Shown here: one piece after another, positions 8,852 to 20,957 of the stretch
Layout: each line of letters opens with the position of its first letter
Numbering within the stretch: the first letter of the stretch is position 1
NCBI RefSeq assembly: GCF_949987535.1
Contig: NC_080075.1
Location: 39,182,269 to 39,246,268, forward strand
Length of the DNA: 64,000 nucleotides
Reading direction: 5' to 3'
From: Balaenoptera acutorostrata
Lineage: Eukaryota; Chordata; Mammalia; Artiodactyla; Balaenopteridae
Program-made: the position numbers and the translations under genes
Notes under the pieces: model-generated
The model's input: only the letters and a program-made list of their open reading frames with translations
Databases searched by the model: none
What the model was told of the DNA's origin: nothing

Positions 8852-11800
8852 CTAGATTCCACATATATGCCTTAATATATGATATTTGTTTTTCTCTTTC
8901 TGAGTCACTTCACTCTGTATGTTAGTCTCTAGGTCCATCCACATCTCTACAAATGACCCAATTTCGTTCCTTTTTATGGCTGAGTAATATTCCATTGTAT
9001 ATACGTACCACATCTTCTTTATCCGTTTGTCTGTCGATGGGCATTTAGGTTGCTTCCATGACCTGGCTATTATAAATAGTGCTGCAATGAACATTGGGGT
9101 GGATGTGTCTGTTTGAATTATGGTTTTCTCTGGGTATATGCCCAGTAGTGGGATTGATGAGTCATATGGTAATTCTATTTTTAGTTTTTTAAGGAACCTC
9201 CATACTGTTCTCCATAGTGGCTGTAATAATTTACATCCCCACTAATAGTGCAAGACGGTTCCCTTTTCTCCACACCCTCTCCAGCATTTGTTGTTTGTAG
9301 ATTCTCTGATGATGCCCATTCTAACTGGTGTGAGGTGATACCTCATTGTAGTTTTGGTTTGCATTTCTCTAATAATTAGTGATGTTGAGCAGCTTTTCAT
9401 GTGCCTCTTGGCCATCTGTATGTCTTCGTTGGAGAGATGTCTATTTAGGTCTTCTGCCCATGTTTGGATTGGGTTGTTTGTTTTTTTAATATTGAGCTGC
9501 ATGAGCTATTTATATATTTTAGAGATTAATCCTTTGGCCATTGATTCCTTTGCAAATATTTTCCTCCATTCTGAGGGTTGTCTTTTCGTCTTGTTTATAG
9601 TTTCCTTTGCTGTGCAAAAGCTTTGAAGTTTCATTAGGTCCCATTTGTTTATTTTTGTTTTTATTTCCATTACTCTAGGAGGTGGGTCAAAAAAGATCTT
9701 ACTGTGATTTATGTCAAAGAGTGTTCTTCCTATGTTTTCCTCTAAGAGTTTTATAGTGTCCGGTCTTACATTTAGGTCTCTAATCCATTTTGAGTTTATT
9801 TCTGTGTATGGTGTTAGGGAGTGTTCTAATTTCATTCTTTTACATGTAGCTGTCCAGTTTTCCCAGCACAACTTATTGAAGAGACTGTCTTTTCTCCATT
9901 GGCTATCGTTGCCTCCTTTGTCATAGATTAGTTGACCATAAGTGCGTGGGTTTATATTTGGGCTTTCTATCCTGTTCCATTGATCTATATTTCTGTTTTT
10001 GTGCCAGTACCATATTGTCTTGATTACTGTAGCTTTGCAGTATAGTCTGAAGTCAGGGAGTCTGATTCCTCCAGCTCTGTTTTTTACCCTCCAGATTGCT
10101 TTGGCTATTCAGGGTCTTTTGTGTTTCCTCACAAATTTTAAGATTTTTTGTTCTAGTTCTGTAAAAAATGCCACTGGTAGTTTGATAGGGATTGCATTGA
10201 ATCTGTAGATTGCATTGGGTAGTACAGTCATTTTCACAATATTGATTCTTCCAATCCAAGAACATGGTATATCTCTCCATCTGTTGGTATCATCTTTAAT
10301 TTCTTTCAACACTGTCTTATAGTTTTCTGTATACCGGTCTTTTGTCTCCCTAGGTAGGTTTATACCTAGGTATTTTATTCTTTTTGTTGCAATGGTAAAT
10401 GGGAGTGTTTCCTTAATTTCTCTTTCTGGTCTTTCGTTATTAGTGTATAGGAATGAAAGAGTTTTCTGTGCATTAATTTTGTATCCTGCAACTTTACCAA
10501 ATTCAATGATTAGCTCTAATAGTTTTCTGGTGGCATCTTTAGGATTCTCTATGTCTAATATCATGTCATCTGCAAATAGTGACAGTTTTACTTCTTCTTT
10601 TCCAATTTGTATTCCTTTTATTTCTTTTTCTTCTCTGATTGCCATGGCTAGGACTTTCAAAACTATGTTGAATAATAGTGGCAAGAGTGGACATCCTTGT
10701 CTTGTTCCTGATCTTAGAGGAAACGGTTTCAGTTTTTCACCATTGAGAATGATGTTTGCTGTGGGTTTGTCATATATGGCCTTTATTATGTTAAGGTAGG
10801 TTCCTCTATGCCCACTTTCTGGAGAGTTTTTATCATAAATGGGTGTAGAATTTTGTCAAAAGCTTTTTCTGCATCTATTGAGATGATCATATGGTTTTTA
10901 TTCTTCAGTTTGTTAATATGGTGTATCACTTTGATTGATTTCCGTATATTGAAGAATCCTTGCATCCCTGGGATAAATCCCACTTGATCATGGTGTATGA
11001 TCCTTTTAATATGTTGTTGGACTCTGTTTGCTAGTATTTTGTTGAGGATTTTTGCATCTATATTCATCAGTGATATTGGTCTGTAATTTTCTTTTTTTGT
11101 AGTATCTTTGTCTGGTTTTGGTATCAGGGTGATGATGGCCTCGTAGAATGAGTTTGGGAGTGTTCCTTCCTCTGCAATTTTTTGGAAGAGTTTGAGAAGG
11201 ATGGGTGTTAGCTCTTCTCTAAATGTTTGATAGAATTCACCTGTTCAGCCTTCTGGTCCTGGACTTCAGTTTGTTGGAAGATTTTTTTTTTTTAATTTAT
11301 TTATTTAATTTATTTATTTTTGGCTGTGTTGGGTCTTTGTTGCTTCTCACAGGCTTTCTCTAGTTCCAGCGAGTGGGGGCTACTCTTCGTTGCGGTGCGC
11401 GGGCTTCTTGTTGCGGCGGCTTCTCTTGCTGTGGAACATGGGCTTCAGTAGTTGTGGCACGTGGGCTCAGTAGTTGTGGCTCGCGGGCTCTAGAACGCAG
11501 GCTCAGTAGTTGTGGTGCAGCACGGGCTTAGTTGCTCTGCGGCATGTGGGATCCTCCCAGACCAGGGCTTGAACCCGTGTCCCCTGCATCGGCAGGCAGA
11601 CTCCCAACCACTGCGCCAACAGGGAAGCCCTGTTGGAAGATTTTTAACCACAGTTTCAATTTCATTACTTGTGATTGGTCTGTTCATATTTTCTGTGTCT
11701 TCCTGGTTCAGTCTTGGAAGGTTACACCTTTCTAAGAACTTGTCCATTTCTTCCAGGTTGTCCATTTTATTAGCATAGAGTTGCTTTTAGTAGTCTCTTA

Positions 11801-13024
11801 GGATGCTTTGTATTTCTGTGGTGTCTGTTGTAACTTCTCCTTTTTCATTTCTAATTTTATGGATTTGAGTCTCTCCCTCTCTTTCTTGATGAATCTGGCT
11901 AAAGGTTTATCAATGTTGTTGATCTTCTCAAAGAACCAGCTTTTAGTTTTATTGATCTTTGCTATTGTTTTCTTTGTTTCTATTTCATTTAGTTCTGCTC
12001 TGATCTTTATGATTTCTTTCCTTCTACTAACTTTGGGTTCTGTTTGTTCCTCTTTCTCTGGTTCCTTTAGGTGTAAGGTTAGATTGTTTATTTGAGATTT
12101 TTCTTGTTTCTTGAGGTAGGCTTGTATAGCTATAAACTTCCCTCTTAGAACTGCTTTTGCTGCATCCCATAGGTTTTGGATCGTCGTGTTTTCATTGTCA
12201 TTTGTTTCTAGGTAGTTTTTGATTTCCTCTTTGATTTCTTCAGTGATCTCTTGGTTATTTAGTAACGTATTGTTTAGCCTCCATGTGTTTGTGTTTTTTA
12301 CGTTTTTTTCCCCCTGTAATTCATTTCTAATCTCATATCATTTTGGTCGGAAAAGATGCTTGATATGATTTCAATTTTCTTAAATTTACTGAGTCTTGAT
12401 CTGTGACCCAAGATGTGATCTATCCTGGAGAATGTTCTGTGTGCACTTAAGAAGAAAGTGTAATCTTCTGTTTTTGGATGGAATGTCCTATAAATATCAG
12501 TTAAATCTATCTGCTCTATTGTGTCATTTAAAGCTGTGTTTCCTTATTAATTTTCTGCCTGGATGATGTGTCCATTGGTGTAAGTGAGGTGTTAAAATCC
12601 CCCACTATTATTGTGTTACTGTAGATTTCCTCTTCTATAGGTGTTAGCAGTTGCCTTATGTATTGAAGTGCTCCTGTGTTGGGTGCATATATATTTATAA
12701 TTGTTATATCTTCTTGGATTGATCCCTTGATCATTATGTAGTGTCCTTCCTTGTACTTGTAACATTCTTTATTTCAAAGTCTGTTTTATCTGATATGAGT
12801 ATTGCTACTCCAGCTTTCTTTTCATTCCCATTTGCATGGAATATCTTTTTCCATCCCCTCACTTTCAGTCTGTATGTGTCCCTAGGTCTGAAGTGGGTCT
12901 CTTGTAGACAGCATATATATAGGTCTTGTTTTTGTACCCATTCAGAGAGCCTGTGTCTTTTGGTTGGAGCATTTAATCCATTCACGTTTAAGGTAATTAT
13001 CAATATGTATGTTCCTATTACCAT
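8852..13024 (-). pseudogene. L1 ORF2 (endonuclease/reverse transcriptase), decayed
   Basis: ORF2 of L1 encodes an endonuclease and a reverse transcriptase that nick target DNA and copy the L1 RNA there. The start is the ATG at 13024, whose frame opens with the L1-typical LNVNGLNAPTKRHRL segment. The endonuclease follows, with the QETHF motif and then GDFN near 12590. The reverse transcriptase lies at about 10100-11070 and shows AEKAFDK and the catalytic FADD at 10565-10576. The C-terminal region ends at 8852, where MEYYSAIKRNE is readable. Without the inserted SINE (11287-11630 plus its duplication) the region is about 3.8 kb, matching the usual length of about 1,275 codons. Frameshifts, stops and the SINE split it into at least seven frames. 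No functional protein is expected. Confidence 0.9.
11287..11630 (-). mobile_element. CHR SINE nested in L1 ORF2
   Basis: This SINE carries the older CHR body with repeated 'cagtagttgtggc' units. It is bounded by a perfect 15-bp duplication, tgttggaagattttt, at 11272-11286 and 11631-11645. L1 ORF2 sequence continues on either side, so the SINE is younger than the host L1. Both are on the reverse strand. Confidence 0.96.
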
Positions 13025-13082
13025 CTTCTTAATTGTTTTGGGTTTGTTTTTGTAGGTCCTTTTCTTCTCTTGTGTTTCCCAC

Positions 13083-14010
13083 TTAGAGAAGTTCCTTTAG
13101 CATTTGTTGTAGAGCTGGTTTGGTGGTGCTGAATTCTCTTAGCTTTTGCTTGTCTGTAAAGCTTTTGATTTCTCTGTCAAATCTGAGTGAGATCCTTGCT
13201 GGGTAGAGTAATCTTGGTTGTAGGTTCTTCCTTTTCATTTCTTTAACTATATCATGCCACTCCCTTCTGGTTTGTAGAGTTTCTGCTGAGAAATCAGCTG
13301 TTAACCTTTTGGGAGTTCTCTTGTATGTTATTTGTCATTTTTGCCTTGTTGCTTTTAATAATATTTCTTTGTCTTTAATTTTTGTCACTTTGATTACTAT
13401 GTGTCTCAGCATGTTTCTCCTTGGGTTTATCCTGCCTGGGATTCTCTGCGCTTCCTGGACTTGGGTGGCTATTTCCTTTCCCATGTTAGGGAAATTTTTT
13501 ACTATAATCTCTTCAAATATTTTCTCGGGTCCTTTCTCTCTCTCTTCTTCTTCTGGGACCCCTATAATGCGAATGTTGGTGTGTTTAATGTTGTCCCAGA
13601 GGTCTCTTGACTGTCTTCATATTTTTTCATTCTTTTTTCTTTATTCTGTTCCGTGGCAGTGAATTCCACCATTCTGTCTTCCAGATCACTTATCCATTCT
13701 TCTGCTTCCATTATTCTGCTATTGATTCCTTCTAGTGTATTTTTCATTTCAGTTATTGTATTGTTAATCTCTATTTGTTTGTTCTTTAATTCTTCTAGGT
13801 GTTTGTTCCTTAATTCTTCTAGGTCTTTGTTAAACTTTTCTTGCATCTTCTCAATCTTTGCCTCCATTCTTTTTCTGAGGTCCGGGATCGTCTTCACTAT
13901 CATTATTCTCAATTCTTTTTCTGGAAGGTTGCCTACCTCCACTTCATTTAGTTGTTTTTCTGGGGTTTTATCTTGTTCCTTCATCTGGTACATAGTCTCT
14001 GCCTTTTCAT
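13083..14010 (-). pseudogene. L1 ORF1 (RNA-binding chaperone), decayed
   Basis: ORF1 makes the trimeric RNA-binding protein that packages L1 RNA. The ATG at 14010 gives MKRQRLC, then a stop caused by a frameshift. The main frame (13562-13993) shows a long Lys/Glu-rich heptad region, typical of the ORF1p coiled coil, ending at about ISDLEDRMVEF. A second frameshift near 13600 moves the RNA-recognition part to another frame. The C-terminal domain can be read near 13085-13200, ending in a KELL-stop at 13083-13085. Total length is about 928 nt, close to the usual size of about 1 kb. Confidence 0.85.
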
Positions 14011-14197
14011 TTTGTCTATCTTTCTGTGAATCCTATCACCTTTTCTACACCCCTCCCTTTAAAGCTCTATTTTCTTCCATAATTCAGATTTGGGTTTTCA
14101 TTATTTTGTTATAAGGTTTGGGGTGTAGTTATCTTTTTTTATGACATAATATTATATGGTGCAGATAGTGGCCCTGGATCCCTTACCATCAACTTTT

Positions 14198-14775
14198 GAC
14201 AAGTAATGAGGTATCTAGAGAACCTTGGCATTTTACTGTGCTTTCAGGAGTATATCCTACTCCAGGTTAGATTGCCTTTGTGGTATTTACCTGCATCCAT
14301 TCAGCCAAGATTATGTAGGTAAAATATAACCAAAGTATGTTTTCTGATGACATAAGAGTTTGTGAAAACAATTTATAAGAGGGTTATGGTTTTTTAAAAT
14401 GATTTTACAAAAAACAGCCTTTTGATATTATGTATAAACAGAGTAGAGTCACCAATGGGAGAGTAACTCTACTCCCCTTTCTGTGATGACAGCAGCTGCC
14501 ATAATAATTGTGCTAATACTATCCGATAGACAAGCCAGTAGTTTCAACTAATCCAGCTGCGTACTATGAATTGAAGACTATATTAGAAAACAACCATTAC
14601 TAGAAAATCACTGACTGGCATAGGGTCAAAATGCAGAACAGAGAATTTTGTCAAGGTTGCTGCTTTGTAGCCAACCAAAGATAAACTAGAATTTATTGAC
14701 ATGCTATTGCACATCACAAAATCCTAGGTAGGAAAAATAGATAAATATGTGGTTCTGGAAAATATTAACAGAGAG
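14198..14775. other. Single-copy AT-rich DNA
   Basis: No repeat or coding signal was recognised between the L1 and the MaLR LTR. Confidence 0.5.
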
Positions 14776-15150
14776 TGTCTTAGTTAAGACTGCTATAACA
14801 AAGTATATAGACTAGGATGCTTATAAACAGTAGAAATTTATTTCTCACATTTCTGAAGCCTGGAAGTCTGACATCAGGATGCTGGCATGGTCAGGTCCTG
14901 GTGAGGGTCCTCTTCTGGATTGCAGACTGTCATCTTTTCCTTGTAACCTCACGTGGTGGTGAGCAGAGAGAGGAGGCAAGCTCTCTCATGACTGTTACAA
15001 AGGCACTAATCCCATTCCTGAGGGCTCCATCCATATGACCTCATCTAATCCTAATTACTCCCCAAAGGCCCCACCTTCTAATACTATCACATTGCGGGGG
15101 TAGGATTTCAACATATGAATTATGGGGGACATAAACATTCGGTCCATACG
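14776..15150 (-). mobile_element. MaLR LTR (MLT1-type), reverse strand
   Basis: On the reverse strand it begins at about 15150 with 'tatggaccgaatgtttatgt', then 'ttcatatgttgaaatcc'. It ends near 14776 with the complement of 'tgtcttagttaagactgc'. The order of internal blocks ('ggccccaccttctaatac', 'agaaatttatttctcac' on the plus strand) and the length of about 375 bp both fit a complete MLT1 LTR. No adjacent internal MaLR sequence was seen, so it is likely a solo LTR. Confidence 0.85.
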
Positions 15151-16573
15151 TGGAGGGCATCCAGGAATATTAAAATACAGCAAGCAAGGTTTGATCGCTT
15201 CACCCCTAGCACACTACTGGACAAAGAATAGGTGCTCAGAGAATGGCTGTTAAGGTAAATCAAGTTATGCTTTTCTGTAAATGGTGTGGTTATATATCTA
15301 CAAATTGAGTAATTTGTGTGATCTAGAGGCAGATCATATTTCACTGTCAATTTCCTTCAAAATATGTTAATAAGTATTCTTAGCCAATAGGCCATTTCCA
15401 GAAGAATGGATTTATATCACCAAAAAGCCACCAATGGTGCAAAATTACCGAAATTTTACTATCACCAAGAAAGAGGGTTTTAATTTCCCACAATGGAAAT
15501 ACTAAGGAAAAAAACCTCTTTCAAGGCATTTTTGGTATGGGGAGAATTTCAAGAAATTGTCAAATAGGGTAAAGGTGGGAGGAGTCCTACCTAAGACTCA
15601 CTTCCTGTAATTCATACAGTTCCCAGACTTTTCTCTCCTGCAGACACCTGCAGGGCAGCTGCTTGCATTCGAGGCCTGCCGGCTTCCATGAAATGCTCCT
15701 GGCTATGCTCTGTGGCTGGGTGTCCCACTCTGACAGGTCAGTGTACAAAAGCTGTGAGCAAACAATGGGGCCTCCGCTTTTGCTTTCAAGCTGTCTGGGG
15801 GAAAATGCTGACGTGTCTTGCTACCCCTTCCTGTCTCTGTCTTCCTGTTAATCTGTGTGTGCTTTTATAACCTCCTCACTTATGACTCATTCCACTTCAT
15901 CCCAAAAGAATAATGGGAAGGAATAACGAATTCAGACAACCTGTTAGTACCAGATCAGGTGAACCCTTCTTAAGTAAGGCAGCCCAGAGTCAAAATTCTG
16001 GATTTAAAAAGACGATGGGCAAATTATGGGGTGATTATTTACACTAAAAACAGTTTTGGAACACAGAAGGATAAAGCTGTGATGGAGTCTTAGAAATCAT
16101 TCATTGCACTCACCCTCTGATTTCGTAGATGAGAAAATCGAGCCCACAGAAGGAAAGTGACCAGGCCGATGACCTTCTCATTCCTAACTCATACTTTCCA
16201 GAAAGGAAAGTTTTGTCACAGGAATTTTCATTTTTTAGAGCAAGCAAAGTATGATTTCATTTGAAAATATTTATCTTATACACACATTCCTGGGAAAATA
16301 CCTATGTACAGTGAAGGACCATGGCTCATAAAAAAGAATGTGAATTTGTGTGGTACCACATTTATATATGTGGTTCTAAACGCTAGAATAATGGACCCTA
16401 TTCCACATCTAGAGCAGTTTTCATACTTTCTATTAACAACTTATGTTTGGGATAAATACATATTATGAACAGAACCACCCAAATAGGCAATTAATGAACA
16501 TTTTTGGGTTATATATTGACATAAATATATTTTTAAACCTTGAGAGGAGACAAACTATTAACAAAGTCAAGGT
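15151..16573. other. Mostly single-copy DNA with minor repeat scraps
   Basis: Two weak repeat-like scraps are present. One is an L2/MIR-like tail at about 15203-15250 ('gaataggtgctcagagaatg'). The other is a MIR-like piece at about 16090-16175 ('tagatgagaaaatcgagccc'). Nothing else was recognised. Small frames near 15663-15870 have no recognisable family. Confidence 0.45.
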
Positions 16574-16589
16574 CACCTCATTTGTTCTT

Positions 16590-16932
16590 TTTTTTTTTTT
16601 AATTTATTGTTTGCTGCGTTGGGTCTTCGTTGCTGCTCACGGGCTTTCTCAAGTTGCGGTGAGCGGGGTCTACTCTTCGTTGTGGTGCACGGGCTTCTTG
16701 TTGCAGTGGCTTCTCTTGTTGCAGAGCACAGGCTGTAGGCATGCGGGCTTCAATAGATGTCGCACGTGGGCTCACTAGTTGTGGCTTGGGGGCTCTAGAG
16801 CGCAGGCTCAGTAGTTGTGGCGCACGGACTTAGTTGCTCCGCGGCAGGTGGGACCTTCCCGGACCAGGGCTCGAACCCGTGTCCCCTGCATTGGCAGGCG
16901 GATTCTTAACCACTGTGCCACCAGGGAAGCCC
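16590..16932 (-). mobile_element. CHR SINE, first of a tandem pair
   Basis: Older CHR form with repeated 'tagttgtggc' units, reverse strand, with a short T-rich tail. It is flanked by cacctcatttgttctt at 16574-16589 and again at 16933-16948. The second flank is also the left flank of the next SINE. Confidence 0.95.
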
Positions 16933-16948
16933 CACCTCATTTGTTCTT

Positions 16949-16963
16949 TTTTTTTTTTTTTTT

Positions 16964-17002
<39 letters not shown>

Positions 17003-17265
17003 TGGCTGTGTTGGGTCTTCGTTTCTGTGCGAGGGCTTTCTCCAGTTGCGGCAAGCGGGGGCCACTCTTCATCGCGGTGCGCGGGCCTCTCACTATCGCG
17101 GCCTCTCTTGTTGCGGAGCACAGGCTCCAGACGCGCAGGCTCAGTAATTGTGGCTCACGGGCTTAGTTGCTCCGCGGCATGTGGGATCTTCCCAGACCAG
17201 GGCTCGAACCCGTGTCGCCTGCATTGGCAGGCAGATTCTCAACCACTGCGCCACCAGGGAAGCCC
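16949..17265 (-). mobile_element. CHR SINE, second of a tandem pair
   Basis: The other CHR form (body with 'gcgggcctctcactatcgcg'), reverse strand. Its plus-strand tail is a T run followed by about nine TTTA units (16966-17001). It is flanked by cacctcatttgttctt at 16933-16948 and 17266-17281, so the 16-bp target occurs three times in total across the pair. Confidence 0.95.
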
Positions 17266-17407
17266 CACCTCATTTGTTCTTGATAAACTTGATGGGCATC
17301 CTCTCAGCTGCCTTCTTAACACTTTCTAGCATCATCTCTACAACTTGCCTGTGATTTTTCAGGTAGCCGCTGTGTGAGCAACTAGTCACGTGCATGTCCA
17401 CAGGCTT

Positions 17408-17430
17408 GCGTGCGCGCACACACACACACG
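17408..17430. repeat. Short alternating purine-pyrimidine (CA/CG) tract
   Basis: The tract is gcgtgcgcgc followed by six CA units and a final CG. Strict alternation with CG steps is the classic Z-DNA-prone pattern. It is too short to be certain of any role. Confidence 0.7.
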
Positions 17431-20400
17431 ATGCTTCTAGGAACAAAAGCTGGCACAGAACATTAACTCAATTCAATAGAAAAGAAAATGCTTTTCTTTC
17501 TGTCTTTTTTAAACCTTGGTGCAGGCACCCTTCTTAGGGGCACGCTGTCAGTCTGGGCTTTTGTCCTGCCTGGCTCTTGATTTTTTAATGCATGCTGAAA
17601 GTGCCACTCCTACAAACGCACTCCATGGAGGCCATTTTGGCTTACTGCCACCTGCCCTCACTGGATTAAGAAGCGCGGATCCATTGCTATTATGGAGCCT
17701 GAAGCAGAGCCAAGAAGAAATCTCAAAGGGCCCTCTCCCCAGACATATGCGAGTAGAATAAAAATGAGACACAATTGATGGCACGAAGCCTCCAGCACTC
17801 TTGGGGCAAAGTGGGGGGCTGTGTTGTAGGCTAGGAGGATGTTCTGGTTCTTGGGAGAGAAATGAAATTAAAACATGTTATTCTTTACATATGAAGTTCC
17901 TTCAGACCTCTTATCACCAGGGTGGGCCTTATTCTGTTGTTTACCCTCAGAGAGGGACTTGGAATTCCTTATAGCAAACATACACATTCCAGGCTGTCAG
18001 GGCTGAGTTGAGAAGTGTCTCCATGACTTTCTAGTTTACCCAGGGTCCACATCCTGCTAATCAGGTAACAGAAGGGGCAATCAAATACACTCATTTATAC
18101 TAAAGTGTTAGAGACTTGATGTGTTACTTCTCCCAGAGGTACCTACACTCCAGAGGTAGCTGCTTTCCAGAGGCCCGTGGAGAGCAAACAATATTTAACC
18201 TAAAGGAATATACAGAACTAATGGTAGAAGTTCAGGCACCAGCACTTTTAAATTGCCCTACCCAGGAAACCATCTATTAATATAAGGGTGGATCTAAATA
18301 TATGTCTGATGCGGTGACAGGAAAAAAAGGGAGTGTCATACATAGCAAACCTAGAAGGGTAAGTCGTGACTTCTGCTATTTTTTTCTTCCTCCTTCCCTT
18401 ACCAATTATTCTAGCCCTCATAATGGTTCCTGCAACTTCATGCATCCAATGCCTTTGCCCCATGACTAAACCAGTTCTGAAGACTCAGCAAAGCATGTCA
18501 CATGTTTTATTAGTAAAAATAAATTCAGTGCTGAGTTCAGTGCACAATGAAATTAGGCGTCAAAAACAATGGCCCAGAATAGAATAAAACAGCAAAAGGT
18601 TCAGGGGAAAACGTCAGGCCACACGAAAGCTATATGAATAACACGCAAAGCTGCAGGAATCACTAACGTTTTTATGAGAAAGAAGGATACTTAAGCTATG
18701 ATGCTTGATTGTTTTTTCCTTTTATTATGAGAATAAAAAGAGGAAAAAATATCCATTTGGTTGTATCAGAGTCAGAGAATTTACCAGATATTTGCTGACC
18801 AACAGCCTCTCAGGGTCTGTCATTCCTTCAGTTCCCTGCATCATCACCTTTTACTGTGCTTTGGCTCCAGCAAGACACAATCAGAGCGATTCTACTTCAG
18901 TGCAGTGCCGGGGCGGGAGGAGTGGTCCACCCCAGAGGCCCATCGAGGGGTTCATGGCCTGGAGAAGACTTAAAAAACAATAATAAAACCAGCTAAAAAG
19001 CCAGTCTGCTTTCTATTATCACCATGGCAAGCAATTCTAAACAATGTCAGTAATAAACTGCTCTCTCCTCACCAAAAAAAAATCTTTTGTTGGTCTAGTT
19101 TCCAAACAATTGCTGCAATTGCACTTGAGTTTTAACAACATAAATGTAAGCTTCAGTTTAGCACATTTTTTATTGCTTTTCCTTTAGTAAACATATTCTA
19201 CATGGAAGTTGATTCAGAGAATTAACTCTGTGCATTTATTTTGAGAGTAAGTACATAAGAAAGCTTGCTTTGGGCACAAGTGTCCATCCAGCCTGTCTGG
19301 TCCTTCAAATTCCTGCGTTCAAACAATTGATTCAAAATAAATAACGATAGCAGAGTGACTGTAAAGACAAACAGAACTTGAGTTACTTCAATTCTGTCAT
19401 TCTATTTGACCACTTGGAGTTTTTATTGTGTTTAAAGTTTCTGGGATTTATTGTGAAATGGGATTTTTATGCATTTCTCCCAAATGTAGCCTTATGTTGA
19501 AGACTTCCTATTTATTTAAACTGTTGTTTCATGTGAAAGAAACCTTCCAAAATTAAAATTAATGAAAAGTATTCTTTGATCAAAGGTGGATCGACACATC
19601 ATGAATATGGGAAGAAAAACAAGTTTGACAAAGTCACTGACAGATTTGCAGACGTTAAGTGCAAAAACAGACACTGTAACATTATTATTCATTACTGTAA
19701 AAGACCAACAGGTAGGTCTAACTTTTCATCTCTGTCTTCAAAAATACATTAATGAAATTGAAAATATTACTTCATAACTCTTCCTTTTTTAGATTGTGAC
19801 ATTTATTTTATTTTTTTAATTGATATGGCACAAAGTTTCATAAAGTAAAATTTCTTTAATGACTATTATTATTGGTTTCATTGTGAGATTATTACTAAAA
19901 ATAATTTTGTCATGTAGGAAGGAGGTGTTAGAAATTATCAGCTCTGGGTGTCACATATTAGCCCTAGCACCCTAATCTGTTATGTATTCTGTTTGAGGGC
20001 TCCCTGACTCTCTCCCTCCCACACAGCCTCATTCCCATCTCCGCCCCCACTCCCCCACCCATCACTCCAAACAGGACCTGTTAGTCAAGTGTTGGAAAAA
20101 GGTAGATCAGATGTATTTAAAATAATTCATCCTTCCTCCCAGGTTCTTCCAGCTTTCTCCCACTTTTTCTTGTAGAGAGGAAGTTAGGTTACAAAATCAG
20201 AAGGGTTAAAACTCATTCCTCTACCCTCTTTTCCCATTTGTTGAGAGCAAAGACCAGCAGAAGACTGACCCTTCAGGACCTGCCTACCCACCTGAGTGAA
20301 GCTGGTGAGGGAATGGGAGCCAGGAGGATTCAGCTATAGCACAAGCCCTGCTTGGACTCTCGGACCCCTGTGTCAAGCCATGTCCAGCCAGGAGCACTCA

Positions 20401-20957
20401 GTGGCTTTCCTCTCTGGAGGTGAGTCTGATGACCCAAGTCTTAGCACCCTCCTGAGACCACGAGAATACTTGGTCCTGAGATGCAGCATTAATCAGCACT
20501 GCCTTGAGCCCACATCCCTCCTGCCCTCCACACTCAGGCCCCCAGCATCACTTTTATTCCCACAGAAAGAAGGGAGTTTATATTTCAATCCACACACATC
20601 TCCCCAACCCCACCCCAACTCTGGTCAGCCTGATGTCCCTAACTCTGAATAATCAACTCAAAGCAGGAAGGAAAATATTTCCCACCAAAATTTAGCACAG
20701 GATTATCATCACTCTTCGGTTCTCAAAAGGTTCCTAAGTCATCCAACAGCGATTCATTATGTCATTAAGTGTCACATTTCCTTCATGTTGGAGACGGGGG
20801 AAAATTATGATACTTATTTTTCATTTTTACTTGCAAAATGTAATGAATTTCACTGATGACCTATTTCTAAAATCCACCAATCAAAGGAAATTGTAAAGTT
20901 CACCATAGTAACAGCTCAGTGTCAGTCACCCAAGCGAGAACCACACCGCTTAGGAGG
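17431..20957. other. Single-copy DNA, nothing recognised
   Basis: Three and a half kilobases without a recognised repeat. A pyrimidine-rich block lies at 20005-20070. Frames of 60-118 codons, such as 20296-20652, carry no known domain and are not bounded by good splice signals. Part could be intron or conserved non-coding sequence, which cannot be judged without comparison. Confidence 0.45.

Larger units (their letters stand above)
8726..14185 (-). mobile_element. Near full-length L1, reverse strand, carrying a nested SINE
   Basis: The element runs right to left: a possible 5' UTR piece (14011-14185), ORF1 (13083-14010), a 57-bp spacer, ORF2 (8852-13024, containing a CHR SINE) and a truncated 3' UTR ending in a T-rich run at 8726. 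Without the SINE it is about 5.1 kb. A candidate duplication, ccatcacctttt at 8714-8725 and ccatcaactttt at 14186-14197 (11 of 12), supports these limits but could be chance. The 3' UTR stops at a C-rich tract (G-rich in the sense direction) instead of the usual L1 terminus seen at 8059 or 27000. Both ORFs are broken, so the element is inactive. Confidence 0.9.

Noticed and set aside
10392..10799. Plus-strand frames across the L1s (for example 10392-10799, 13309-14114)
   Set aside because: They are antisense shadows of L1 ORF1 and ORF2, Phe/Leu/Ser-rich because the sense strand is Lys/Glu/Asn-rich.
19586..19777. Possible exon at 19586-19777 (63 codons)
   Set aside because: No recognisable family, no clear 3' splice site upstream, and AT-rich composition like its surroundings.
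20296..20652. 118-codon plus-strand frame
   Set aside because: No domain, Pro/Ser-rich composition from pyrimidine-rich DNA, and no acceptable splice boundaries seen.
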